Positions 41,304-49,483 of a stretch of 64,000 nucleotides of DNA are shown piece after piece. Source of the DNA: Streptomyces zingiberis (lineage in GTDB: Bacteria > Actinomycetota > Actinomycetes > Streptomycetales > Streptomycetaceae); NCBI RefSeq assembly GCF_012034935.1, contig NZ_JAATEN010000013.1, positions 101,215 through 165,214 on the forward strand, in the 5' to 3' direction. Every line of letters starts with the position of its first letter. The stretch's first letter is position 1. Under the pieces are notes generated by a model, which made no database searches, was not told the DNA's origin, and saw only the letters and a list, made by a program, of their open reading frames with translations. A program made the position numbers and the translations under genes.

Positions 41304-43289
41304 TCACTCCACGCCGATGATCAGCGGCACGGAGGGCTGCCCGCCGTGGTAGACGACGGTGTCCACCGCGAGGTGGCCGCGGCGCACCCGTTCCTCCAGC
41401 CGGCCGGCCAGGGTCTCCGGCGCGTCCGCGCCGAGCACGAGGGTGACGAGTTCCCCGCCGGCCGCCAGCATCCGGTCCAGCAGGGCCTCGGCCGTCGTGG
41501 CGAGGTCCTCGCCGATCACGGCGACCTCGCCGTCGATGAGCCCGAGCACGTCCCCGGCCCGGCAGACGCCGGCCATCGTCCAGGAGCGGTGCTCGGCCAC
41601 GGTGAGGTGCGCGTGGCGGGTGGCGCCGGCGGCGGCGGTCATCGCGACCACGTCCTCGTCGAAGCGGCGCTCGGGCTGGTGGACGGCGAGCGCCGCGAGC
41701 CCCTGGACGCAGGAGCGGGCGGGGATGACGGCGACACGGATCCCCTCCGCGCGGGCCTGCTCGGCCGCCGCGGCGGCGGTGTGACGCAGCCCGGCGTCGT
41801 TGGGCAGCAGCACCACCTCACGGGCGTGCGCGCGCCAGACGGCCTGCACCAGTTCACCCGCGGCGGGCGGCTCCCCGGGGCGCACGGTGACCACCACCGC
41901 GCCCGCCTCCCGGCACAGCTCCGCCAGCCCGTCCCCGGGGAGGACCGCCACCACGGCCCGCGCCGCGCGCGGCGGCTGCTCCGTCCGCCCGGCCCCGAGG
42001 TGGCTGATCCGCACCCGGTGGGGCCGGCCTGCCTCGATGCCCGCCTCGACGGCGGCTCCCGCGTCGTCCACGTGGACGTGGACGTTCCACAGCCCGTCCC
42101 CCCCGACCACGACGAGCGAGTCGCCGAGCGGGTCCAGCCGCCGCCGGAGGGCCTCCACGGCCGCGTCGCCCGCCTCCAGCAGGTACATCACCTCGAAGGC
42201 CGGGCCCGCGGGGGCGGTGACGGGGCCGTCCCCGGCACCGGCCTCCCCCGCCGCGCAGGGACGGCCGCCGGCCGGGGCGGCGGGCTCCTCCGCCGTTCCC
42301 GCCTCCGGCGGGTACCGGACCGGACGCTCCCGGGAGGATCCACCGGGCGGGCGCGGGGCCTCGCCCGTCACCGCCTCCAGCAGGGCGCCGACCACCGCCA
42401 CCAGGCCGCAGCCCCCGGCGTCGACCACCCCCGCGCGCCCGAGGACGTCGAGCTGCCCGGGGGTCGCCTCCAGCGCCGCGCACGCTCCCGCGTAGGCCGC
42501 GCGCACGACCTCGGCGGGACCGCCCGGCGCCGCGCCGGCGGCATCCGCGGCGGCGGCGGCCACCGTCAGCATCGTGCCCTCGACGGGGTGGGCGACGGCC
42601 CGGTACGCGGCGTCGCCCGCCGAGCGCAGCGCCCGCCGCAGCCGCTCGCCGGACGGGTCCCGCCCGGCGTCACCCGCCGGGGCGGCTCCCTCGGCCGCCC
42701 CGGCCGTCCCGGCCGTCCCGGCCGTCCCGTCGTGCGCGGGGGCCCCGGCCGTCCCGGCTCCCCCCGGGACGGGGCCGGCGCCGGGAGCGCCCCCGCGCTC
42801 CGGGCCCCCGGCGCCCTTGGCCTCTCGCACGTCCCCGGTGTGCCGCGCGTCCTCCGCGCCCCGGGAGTCCTGGGTGCCTTGGGCACCCGGGTCCCCCGGC
42901 TCGGCGAGGACCTCGGCCAGTCCGCGGAGCATCTGGGCGAGGATGGTGCCGGAGTTCCCCCGCGCGCCGATCAGCGCGCCGTGGGTCATGGCCCGCAGCG
43001 CCTCGGCCGGCGAGGGCAGCCCGCCCGGGGCCCCCACCCCGTCGCTCCCGTCCCCGCCGCCCGCCCCGTCCCGTTCCGGGCCGGCCTGGTCCCCCGCCTC
43101 GTGGGCGGTGAAGACCGCCTCGACGGCACGGGCCGCGGACTCGACGGTGAAATAGAGATTGGTGCCGGTGTCCCCGTCGGCGACCGGATAGACGTTGATG
43201 GCGTCGATGTCCTCCCGCGCCTTCCCCAGCGCCTCCAGGGCGAGTCCGCACCAGGCGCGCACCATGGCGGCGTCGGGGGTCTGGGGCAC
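41304..43289 (-). CDS. DAK2-domain protein (FakA-like fatty acid kinase subunit)
   Basis: The 661-residue product starts at the GTG at 43289, because AGGAGG lies six bases upstream. The DAK2/DhaL nucleotide-binding domain has NVYPVADGDTGTNLYFTVES (residues 32-51), ALIGARGNSGTILAQMLRGL, VEGTMLTVAAAAADAAG and VDAGGCGLVAVVGALLEAV. A low-complexity Gly/Ala/Pro insert of about 85 residues interrupts it (roughly 140-225). The C-terminal half (FEVMYLLEAGDAAVEALRRR ... VTLVLGADAPETLAGRLEE) matches the middle and C domains of FakA. In Firmicutes FakA phosphorylates FakB-bound fatty acids; no fakB/degV gene is in this window. It neighbours recG, as in many actinobacteria, and diverges from rpmB. Confidence 0.9.
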   Translation of the reverse strand: MPQTPDAAMVRAWCGLALEALGKAREDIDAINVYPVADGDTGTNLYFTVESAARAVEAVFTAHEAGDQAGPERDGAGGGDGSDGVGAPGGLPSPAEALRAMTHGALIGARGNSGTILAQMLRGLAEVLAEPGDPGAQGTQDSRGAEDARHTGDVREAKGAGGPERGGAPGAGPVPGGAGTAGAPAHDGTAGTAGTAGAAEGAAPAGDAGRDPSGERLRRALRSAGDAAYRAVAHPVEGTMLTVAAAAADAAGAAPGGPAEVVRAAYAGACAALEATPGQLDVLGRAGVVDAGGCGLVAVVGALLEAVTGEAPRPPGGSSRERPVRYPPEAGTAEEPAAPAGGRPCAAGEAGAGDGPVTAPAGPAFEVMYLLEAGDAAVEALRRRLDPLGDSLVVVGGDGLWNVHVHVDDAGAAVEAGIEAGRPHRVRISHLGAGRTEQPPRAARAVVAVLPGDGLAELCREAGAVVVTVRPGEPPAAGELVQAVWRAHAREVVLLPNDAGLRHTAAAAAEQARAEGIRVAVIPARSCVQGLAALAVHQPERRFDEDVVAMTAAAGATRHAHLTVAEHRSWTMAGVCRAGDVLGLIDGEVAVIGEDLATTAEALLDRMLAAGGELVTLVLGADAPETLAGRLEERVRRGHLAVDTVVYHGGQPSVPLIIGVE

Positions 43290-43382
43290 CGGTGTCCTCC
43301 TTGGGCCGGGGCGGCGGGCCCTCGGCAGCGTAGCCGCGGAGCGGGCCCCGGCCGGAGGGGGGCCGTGGACTCCCGTGGTAGT

Positions 43383-43412
43383 TTCGCTGTACGGGAGCGG
43401 CCGTTGTATGCT
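43383..43412 (+). promoter_or_regulatory. Candidate rpmB promoter
   Basis: TTCGCT (43383-43388) and TATGCT (43407-43412) are 18 bp apart. They lie about 120 bases before the rpmB start. A short hairpin, CCCGAC-CTGG-GTCGGG (43423-43438), lies in the leader. The arrangement suits a strong ribosomal-protein promoter; the -35 box is only moderately similar to TTGACA. Confidence 0.5.
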
Positions 43413-43530
43413 GCTCCGGTTGCCCGACCTGGGTCGGGACATTCCCCCCTGGCAGCGCCGGTCGCCGAAGACGGATCCCGGCGCGCCCGGGGATTCACCG
43501 TACGTGCATCTGAAGTCTTTGGAGTGACCC

Positions 43531-43716
43531 GTGGCTGCCAACTGCGACGTCTGCGGCAAGGGGCCGAGCTTCGGCAACAACATCTCCCACTCGCACCGCC
43601 GCACGCGCCGTCGTTGGAACCCCAACATCCAGACGGTGCGCGCCGTGGTCGGTCGGACGCCGAAGCGGCTCAACGTCTGCACCTCGTGCATCAAGGCCGG
43701 CAAGGTCTCGCGCTGA
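43531..43716 (+). CDS. rpmB: 50S ribosomal protein L28
   Basis: This 61-residue basic protein begins AANCDVCGKGPSFGNNISHS. It has two CxxC pairs (CDVC and CTSC), the zinc-containing type of bL28. The GTG start at 43531 has GGAG six bases upstream. It is the only ribosomal gene here on the plus strand and is divergent from the DAK2 gene; the pairing rpmB/DAK2/recG is widespread. Streptomyces usually also carry a zinc-free paralogue under Zur control elsewhere; this copy is the zinc-dependent one. Confidence 0.98.
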   Translation: MAANCDVCGKGPSFGNNISHSHRRTRRRWNPNIQTVRAVVGRTPKRLNVCTSCIKAGKVSR

Positions 43717-44074
43717 CGTCCCTGTCGTAGCGCGGCCCTTCCCCGGTCGCCGAAGCCGGTCCGCCTCCGGGTGGGCCGGCCTTCGCATGTCCCGCGGCAG
43801 GTGGCGGCGGTTACCACCCGGCACCGCGCACCGCCGGGCCCGGCGCCGGCCAGGGACGCCGCCCACCCGCCCTGATGCCACCGGTGCCGTGACCGGGACG
43901 GTTCACCGCACGGCTCCTCCGGCGCCCCCGTCCGGCTCAGGTACCGGAGCCGGGCGCGGAGGACGACGCGGCGAGGTGCCGTTCCGGACGCCGCGAGCCC
44001 GGGGCCTTCGCGGCACCTTCGTTCGCCCGGCCCGGAACGGCCGCGGAGCCGGGCACCGCCCCGCGCGCCCGGGC
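43717..44074. other. 358-bp convergent spacer between rpmB and thiD
   Basis: No gene is seen. An imperfect hairpin with arms CGAAGCCGG and CCGGCCTTCG (43751-43785) lies 34 bases after the rpmB stop and is a likely terminator. The remainder is uniformly GC-rich with no clear repeats. Confidence 0.5.
43751..43785 (+). terminator. Imperfect hairpin after rpmB
   Basis: CGAAG-CCGG pairs with CCGG-CCTTCG with a one-base bulge, and the inner TCC/GGG can extend it. There is no T-run. It starts 34 bases after the rpmB stop. Confidence 0.5.
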
Positions 44075-44893
44075 TCAGCCGCGCAGCCGCCAGGCGTGGT
44101 CCACCGGCCCGATGCCCGAGCCGAGGGCGAACCCGCCGGCGATCGCGCCGGTGACGTACTCCTTGGCCGCCGCGACCGCGGCCGGCACCCGCGCGCCCTT
44201 CGCCAGCTCCGCCGCTGTGGCGGCGGCCAGGGTGCAGCCGGTGCCGTGGGTGTGGCGGTTGTCGTGGCGGGGAGCGCGCAGCCAGTGCTCCGCGCGGCCG
44301 TCGGTGAGCAGGTCCACCGCCTCGCCCGGCAGATGGCCGCCCTTGACCAGCGCCCACCGCGGGCCGAGGGCGAGCACCGCCGCCGCGGCCTCGCGCAGCC
44401 CGCCCTCGTCCACCACGCGCACCCCGGTGAGCTGTTCCACCTCGGGCAGGTTCGGGGTGGCGACGGTCGCCACGGGCAGCAGCTTGGTCCGCACGGCGTC
44501 CAGCGCGGACGGGGCCAGCAGCGGATCGCCGTGCTTGGAGACTCCCACCGGGTCCACCACGACCGGCGCGCCGCAGTCGGCGAGGAGGCCGGCGACGGTC
44601 TCCACCAGCGCGGCCGAGGAGAGCATCCCGGTCTTGACCGCGTGCACCCCGATGTCGTCCACGACGCTGCGGAACTGGTCGCGGACCGCCTCCCCGGGCA
44701 GCTCCCACGCGCCCTGCACGCCCCGGGAGTTCTGGGCGGTGACGGCGGTGAGCACGCTCATGCCGTGGGTGCCGAGCGCGAGCATCGTCTTGAGGTCCGC
44801 CTGGATGCCCGCGCCGCCCCCCGAATCCGAGCCCGCGACGGTGAGCACGAGCGGAGGGGCCTGACCGGGGGCGGGGTTCCGGGATGTGTCCAC
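44075..44893 (-). CDS. thiD: Hydroxymethylpyrimidine/phosphomethylpyrimidine kinase
   Basis: The 272-residue ribokinase-like enzyme contains LTVAGSDSGGGAGIQADLKT (residues 17-36), AVKTGMLSSAALVETVA, VVDPVGVSKHGDPLL, TPNLPEVEQLTGV and the catalytic HTHGTGCTLAAATAAELAKG anion-hole motif. It phosphorylates HMP to HMP-PP for thiamine. thiL lies 48 bp upstream on the same strand, so both late thiamine steps are together. The first 15 residues precede the conserved core; the start codon at 44893 is a GTG. No TPP riboswitch was recognised ahead of thiL-thiD. Confidence 0.95.
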   Translation of the reverse strand: MDTSRNPAPGQAPPLVLTVAGSDSGGGAGIQADLKTMLALGTHGMSVLTAVTAQNSRGVQGAWELPGEAVRDQFRSVVDDIGVHAVKTGMLSSAALVETVAGLLADCGAPVVVDPVGVSKHGDPLLAPSALDAVRTKLLPVATVATPNLPEVEQLTGVRVVDEGGLREAAAAVLALGPRWALVKGGHLPGEAVDLLTDGRAEHWLRAPRHDNRHTHGTGCTLAAATAAELAKGARVPAAVAAAKEYVTGAIAGGFALGSGIGPVDHAWRLRG

Positions 44894-44941
44894 GGCGGCG
44901 AATCTACCCGGTTCGGCCCGGCGCCCCGCCGGTGCCCGGGG

Positions 44942-45910
44942 TTACCCGGGCTCCCCGTCGCCGCCGAAGTGGTCCCAGCCGGCCGTCCCCCAGGGCGCTC
45001 CGTCCACCGTGACCCGTGGCAGCGCGGAACGGCCCAGCACCTCGCCGATCACCCGCCAGCGTGCGGGCAGCTTGGTGCCTGCCGGGAAACAGGCGACGAT
45101 CGCGTGGTCCTCCCCGCCGCTGAGCACCCAGTGCAGCGGGTCGACCCCCACGGCCTGGCCGATGTCGGCCATCTGGGAGGGGATGTCCACGGCACCGGAG
45201 CGCACATCGACACCGGCCCCGCTGGCCGCGGCGATGTGCCCGAGGTCGGCGATCAGCCCGTCGCTGACGTCGGTCATGGCGGTGGCGCCGAGCGCGGCCG
45301 CCGCCGGCCCCGCGTGGTACGGCGGCTCGGGCCGGCGGTGCGCCTCCACGAACGCCCGGGGGGAGCGGAAACCGCGGGAGAGCACGGCGTGCCCGGCGGC
45401 GGACCAGCCCAGCCAGCCGGTGACGGCCACCACGTCCCCGGGGCGGGCCCCGGAGCGGGTGACGGGACCGGCACCGCGGAGATCGCCGAGCGCGGTGATC
45501 GAGACGGTGATCGTGTCCCCGCGGACCAGGTCTCCGCCGACCACGGCCGCCCCGGCGACCTGGCACTCGTCGCGCAACCCGTCCATCAGCTCGGCGGGCC
45601 AGGTGGCCGGCAGCTCGGCGGGGACGACCAGCCCGAGCAGCAGCGCCGTCGGGACCGCGCCCATCGCCGCGATGTCCGCCATGTTCTGCGCGGCGGCCTT
45701 CCGCCCGACGTCGTAGGCGGTGGACCAGTCACGGCGGAAGTGCCGCCCTTCCAGCAGGACGTCCGTGCTGGCGACGACGCGTCCGTCCGGTGCCGCGACG
45801 ACCGCCGCGTCGTCGCCGGGTCCCAGCGCCACGGCCGGGGTGGTGGTGAGCCGGGCGGTCAGCTCTCTGATGAGGCCGAACTCGCCCAGCTCCCCCACGG
45901 TGCCCTTCAT
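44942..45910 (-). CDS. thiL: Thiamine-monophosphate kinase
   Basis: The 322-residue enzyme begins MKGTVGELGEFGLIRELTAR. The PurM-like ATP/metal site is seen in GPGDDAAVV, ASTDVLLEGRHFRRDW and QNMADIAAMGAVPTALLLGL; further motifs are GGDLVRGDTITVSITALG and MTDVSDGLIADLGHIA. It makes TPP from thiamine monophosphate. The ATG at 45910 starts at the family N-terminus. It is divergent from the small Lrp-type gene, with 236 bp between them, and 48 bp ahead of thiD. Confidence 0.95.
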   Translation of the reverse strand: MKGTVGELGEFGLIRELTARLTTTPAVALGPGDDAAVVAAPDGRVVASTDVLLEGRHFRRDWSTAYDVGRKAAAQNMADIAAMGAVPTALLLGLVVPAELPATWPAELMDGLRDECQVAGAAVVGGDLVRGDTITVSITALGDLRGAGPVTRSGARPGDVVAVTGWLGWSAAGHAVLSRGFRSPRAFVEAHRRPEPPYHAGPAAAALGATAMTDVSDGLIADLGHIAAASGAGVDVRSGAVDIPSQMADIGQAVGVDPLHWVLSGGEDHAIVACFPAGTKLPARWRVIGEVLGRSALPRVTVDGAPWGTAGWDHFGGDGEPG

Positions 45911-46146
45911 CCCTGTGCCCCTATCTCAGCTGTCTCGGCCCGGCGGGCACGACGGCCCCCGCCGGTGGGCCCCGCCGCCGGGCCGCGGTGCCGGCGGCCG
46001 TCCCCGGGCTGCTTCCCGTACGGTGCGCCACCGCGGGCACCGCCGGCGCCCCGCGGTCCGTGCGGGGTCTCCCCGTGCCGCCCGGCGGCGCGGTACCGTG
46101 GCGTCCCTTCTTTCCCCATGATCCTCGTAGCCGCCCTGGAGGTTCC

Positions 46147-46380
46147 GTGGTACAGGCGTACATCCTGATCCAGACCGAGGTCGGCAAGGCCTCCGCGGTC
46201 GCCGAACGCGTCGCCGAACTGCCCGGGGTGATCAAGGCCGAGGACGTCACCGGCCCGTACGACGTGATCGTGCGCGCCGAGTCCGAGACCGTCGACGAGC
46301 TGGGACGGCTGGTGGTGGCCAGGGTTCAGCAGATCGAGGGCATCACCCGCACGCTGACCTGCCCCGTCGTCCACGTCTGA
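46147..46380 (+). CDS. Lrp/AsnC-type ligand-binding (RAM) protein without DNA-binding domain
   Basis: The 77-residue protein begins VQAYILIQTEVGKASAVAER and is a lone RAM/ACT-like domain of the Lrp/AsnC family (LPGVIKAEDVTGPYDVIVRA). It lacks the helix-turn-helix, so it cannot bind DNA by itself. It may form mixed oligomers with full Lrp proteins or bind amino acids. It starts at the GTG at 46147 with GGAGG four bases upstream. It stands alone between divergent thiL and the DUF3515 lipoprotein gene, as is conserved in Streptomyces. Confidence 0.93.
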   Translation: MVQAYILIQTEVGKASAVAERVAELPGVIKAEDVTGPYDVIVRAESETVDELGRLVVARVQQIEGITRTLTCPVVHV

Positions 46381-46431
46381 GCGGCCGGGCACCCGCCGGG
46401 CCGGCCGCGGGCCGCCGGTATTGTCGGCCCG

Positions 46432-47001
46432 GTGAGCACCGTTCCGCACCGCCGCCCGCCCCGTCTCGGCGATCTTTCCCGTCCGCCCGCTCCCTCCCGC
46501 CCGGCCCGGCTCTCCCGCCTGTCCGGCCTGTCGGCCCTGTCGGCGGGGGCGGCCACCGCCGCCGTACTGCTGTGCGCCACCGGCTGCTCCGGCCAGAGCG
46601 GCTCCCGCCCCGTCCCGGCCCCCGGGCCCGAGGCCGCGAAGCTCTGCCGCGCGTTGCAGCAGGAACTCCCCGAGCGGGTGGACGGGCTGGGGCGCAGCTC
46701 CTCCGGGCCGGCCTCGGACTACGCCGCGGACTGGGGTGATCCGGCCGTGCAGCTCCGCTGCGGGGTGCCGCGCCCCGGGATCCTGGTACCGGACAGTGAG
46801 CACTACGACCCCACCGCCGACGGCATAGAGGTCAACGGAGTGCTCTGGCTCCCGGAGCGGCAGCCGGACGGATACCGCTTCACCACCACGCTGCGCGAGA
46901 CGTATGTGGAGGTGACCGTCCCCTCGGAGTACGCGCCCGAGGTCAACCCGCTCACCGACCTCGCGGACGCCGTCGGCCGGACCATCCCCGAAACGCTCTG
47001 A
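46432..47001 (+). CDS. DUF3515 lipoprotein
   Basis: The product has 189 residues. A basic, Pro/Ser-rich N-terminus (1-35) leads to a hydrophobic stretch (GAATAAVLLCATGC) whose LCATGC is a lipobox, so Cys52 should be lipidated and the protein anchored outside the membrane. The DUF3515 domain follows: AAKLCRALQQELPERVDGL, VQLRCGVPRP, WLPERQPDGYRFTTTLRETY and AVGRTIPETL. Two Cys (LCRAL, LRCGV) could form a disulphide. The family function is unknown. The start is a GTG, 51 bp after the RAM-domain gene, so the two may be co-transcribed. It converges with ddl. Confidence 0.92.
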   Translation: MSTVPHRRPPRLGDLSRPPAPSRPARLSRLSGLSALSAGAATAAVLLCATGCSGQSGSRPVPAPGPEAAKLCRALQQELPERVDGLGRSSSGPASDYAADWGDPAVQLRCGVPRPGILVPDSEHYDPTADGIEVNGVLWLPERQPDGYRFTTTLRETYVEVTVPSEYAPEVNPLTDLADAVGRTIPETL

Positions 47002-47018
47002 CCCCGCCGCGGGGCGGT

Positions 47019-48248
47019 TCAGCGCAGCCCGGTCGGCCGCCGCAGCGCGGCCTTGATCAGCAGGTCCACCAGCTCGGGATAGCTGACGCCGCTCTCCTGC
47101 CACATCCGCGGGTACATGGAGATGGGGGTGAAGCCGGGCATGGTGTTGATCTCGTTGATGACGAACTCGCCGTCCTCCCGCAGGAAGAAGTCCGCGCGCA
47201 CCAGGCCCTCACAGGCCGCGGCGTCGAAGGCGCGGACGGCCAGCTCCCGCACCCGGGCGGTCTGCTCCTCCGTCAGCGGCGCGGGCACCAGCCCGGCGGC
47301 CGAGTCGATGTACTTGGCCTCGAAGTCGTAGAAGTCGTGCGCGGTGACGGGCGGGATCTCGGCGGGGACGCTCGCCCGCGGCCCGTCCTCGAACTCCAGC
47401 ACCCCGCACTCGATCTCCCGGCCGCTGAGGGCCGCCTCGACCAGCACCTTGGGGTCGTGCCGGCGGGCCTCGGCGAGCGCCGCGTCCAGCTCGTCCGGGC
47501 CGCCGACCCGGCTGATCCCCATGGAGGAGCCGGCGCGGGCGGGCTTCACGAAGACCGGCCAGCCGTGCTCCGCGGCGAATTCGATGATCTTCGCGCGGGC
47601 GGCGGCGCCGGGTCCGTCGCCACCGTCCCGCTCCCACTCGCGGGGCCGGATCACCGTGTACGGGCCGACGGCCAGGCCGAAGGAGGTGAAGACCCGCTTC
47701 ATGTACTCCTTGTCCATGCCCACCGCCGAGGCGAGCACGCCGGAGCCCACATACGGCACCCCGGACAGCTCCAGCAGCCCTTGCAGGGTGCCGTCCTCGC
47801 CGTACGGCCCGTGCAGCACGGGGAAGACGACGTCCACCTCGCCCAGCGACTTGGGCACCTGCCCGGGCTCGCTGTAGACGACCTCGCGGCCGGCCGGGTC
47901 GACCGGCAGCAGCACCCCGCCCTCGGCGGACTCGGCGAGCCGGTCCACGCTCGGCAGCGTCCGTCCCTCGATCGCCATGCGCGCGGGGTCGTCGGCCGTC
48001 AGCGCCCAGCGGCCGTCCGTGGTGATGCCGATGGGCAACACCTCGTAGGCGTTCCGGTCGATGGCCGCCATCACGGCGCCGGCGGTGACCACGGAGATGG
48101 CGTGTTCGGAGCTGCGCCCGCCGAACACGACGGCGACGCGCGGCTTCCGGGCCCCGCCACCGGCGGGGACGGGGCTCACGCTGGGGTTCACGCTGGGGCT
48201 CCGGCTGTGGCTCCGGCTGGGGCTCTGGGGAGAGGACTCGCTGCTCAT
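47019..48248 (-). CDS. ddl: D-alanine--D-alanine ligase
   Basis: The 409-residue ATP-grasp enzyme has the family motifs VVFGGRSSEHAISVVTAG, FPVLHGPYGEDGTLQGLLEL, SGVPYVGSGVLASAVGMDK, PVFVKPARAGSSMGIS, HDFYDFEAKYIDSAAGL and INEINTMPGFTPISMYP. The tyrosine in EAKY matches the Tyr of the Glu-Ser-Tyr triad of true D-Ala-D-Ala ligases, so vancomycin-type D-Ala-D-Lac synthesis is unlikely. Ahead of the fold are about 35 residues of Ser/Pro/Arg repeats (SPSRSHSRSPSVNPSVSP) encoded by a repetitive GC-rich stretch; this tail is probably disordered. gpsA lies 233 bp downstream in coordinates upstream in transcription. Confidence 0.96.
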   Translation of the reverse strand: MSSESSPQSPSRSHSRSPSVNPSVSPVPAGGGARKPRVAVVFGGRSSEHAISVVTAGAVMAAIDRNAYEVLPIGITTDGRWALTADDPARMAIEGRTLPSVDRLAESAEGGVLLPVDPAGREVVYSEPGQVPKSLGEVDVVFPVLHGPYGEDGTLQGLLELSGVPYVGSGVLASAVGMDKEYMKRVFTSFGLAVGPYTVIRPREWERDGGDGPGAAARAKIIEFAAEHGWPVFVKPARAGSSMGISRVGGPDELDAALAEARRHDPKVLVEAALSGREIECGVLEFEDGPRASVPAEIPPVTAHDFYDFEAKYIDSAAGLVPAPLTEEQTARVRELAVRAFDAAACEGLVRADFFLREDGEFVINEINTMPGFTPISMYPRMWQESGVSYPELVDLLIKAALRRPTGLR

Positions 48249-48481
48249 ATCGGCCTGAGACTACCCTGCGCACCCGGCGCCGCGTCAGCCACGGGCACCC
48301 GGTCGGCGTGGGCGGGATCCGCCGGTTCCGCCGGACGGCTCCGCGCGGGCGGATCGCCGCCGCGAACGCCGCGTGGAACCTCGTGGGCGACGGCACCGCG
48401 GCGGCACCGTGACGGCCCCGCCGGGGCGCCCGGCACGGCGGTCCCCGCGGCGGCCGCCGGGGGACGACGGGTGACGGCAGG

Positions 48482-49483
48482 TCAGTGGCGCTCGGGTTTG
48501 GCGCTCCGCGACATCAGGTCCTTGAGGGCGACCATCGGCGGCTTGCCGTCGTGGACGATCTCCACCACCGTCTCCGTGATCGGCATGTCGACGCCGTGCC
48601 GCCGGCCCAGGTCGAGCACGGACTCGCAGGACTTGACGCCCTCCGCGGTCTGCTTGGTCGCCGCGATGGTCTGTTCCAGCGTCATGCCACGGCCCAGGTT
48701 GGTGCCGAAGGTGTGGTTGCGGGAGAGGGGCGAGGAGCAGGTGGCGATGAGGTCGCCCATCCCGGCCAGCCCGGCGAAGGTGTGCGCGTCGGCGCCCATC
48801 GCGGCGCCCAGCCGGCCGGTCTCGGCCAGGCCCCGGGTCATCAGCGAGGCCTTGGTGTTGTCACCGAGCCCCATCCCGTCGGCGATGCCCACCGCGAGGG
48901 CGATGACGTTCTTCACGGCGCCCCCCAGCTCGCAGCCGACCACGTCGGTGTTGGTGTAGGGGCGGAAGTACGGGGTGTGGCAGGCGGACTGGAGCCGCCG
49001 GGCGACGGACTCGTCGGCGCAGGCCACGACGGCCGCGGCCGGCTGACGGGCGGCGATCTCCGGGGCCAGGTTGGGCCCGGTGAGCACGGCGACCCGGTCC
49101 GCCGGCACCCCGGCGACCTCCTGGGCGACCTCGCTCATCCGCTTGGCGGTGCCCAGCTCGACGCCCTTCATCAGGCTGACGAGCACGGTGCCCGGGTGCA
49201 GCAGCGGCGCCCAGGCCCCGAGGTTGGCGCGCAGGGTCTGGGACGGGACGGCGAGCACCGTGAAGTCGGCGCCGCGCGCGGCCTCGCCGGGGTCGGTGGT
49301 GGCCCGCACGGTCGGCGGGAGTTCCACACCGGGCAGGTACCCGGGGTTGCTCCGGGTGGTGTTGACGGCGTCGACCGGTTCCCGGCGGCGGCCCCAGAGG
49401 GTCACCTCGCAGCCGGCGTCACCGAGCACCATCGCGAAAGCGGTCCCCCATGATCCCGTTCCGTAGACCGCGCAGCGCGTCAC
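48482..49483 (-). CDS. gpsA: Glycerol-3-phosphate dehydrogenase [NAD(P)+]
   Basis: The 333-residue enzyme begins TRCAVYGTGSWGTAFAMVLG, with the GxGxxG dinucleotide motif, and continues AVPSQTLRANL, LMKGVELGTAKRMSEV, GPNLAPEIAARQPAAAVVA, ELGGAVKNVIALAVGIADGM with the catalytic Lys, and GLAGMGDLIATCSSPLSRN. It reduces dihydroxyacetone phosphate for phospholipid synthesis. The start, a GTG at 49483, overlaps the plsC stop (49480) by four bases. The pair with plsC makes a phospholipid head-start operon: G3P is made, then acylated. Confidence 0.96.
   Translation of the reverse strand: MTRCAVYGTGSWGTAFAMVLGDAGCEVTLWGRRREPVDAVNTTRSNPGYLPGVELPPTVRATTDPGEAARGADFTVLAVPSQTLRANLGAWAPLLHPGTVLVSLMKGVELGTAKRMSEVAQEVAGVPADRVAVLTGPNLAPEIAARQPAAAVVACADESVARRLQSACHTPYFRPYTNTDVVGCELGGAVKNVIALAVGIADGMGLGDNTKASLMTRGLAETGRLGAAMGADAHTFAGLAGMGDLIATCSSPLSRNHTFGTNLGRGMTLEQTIAATKQTAEGVKSCESVLDLGRRHGVDMPITETVVEIVHDGKPPMVALKDLMSRSAKPERH

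Noticed and set aside
43290..44708. N-terminal extension of the DAK2 frame across rpmB
   Set aside because: It runs antisense through rpmB and part of thiD; the GTG at 43289 has an excellent AGGAGG site and matches the family start.
44894..45000. TPP riboswitch near thiL-thiD
   Set aside because: The conserved CTGAGA and ACCTGA core elements could not be found upstream of thiL or between the two genes.
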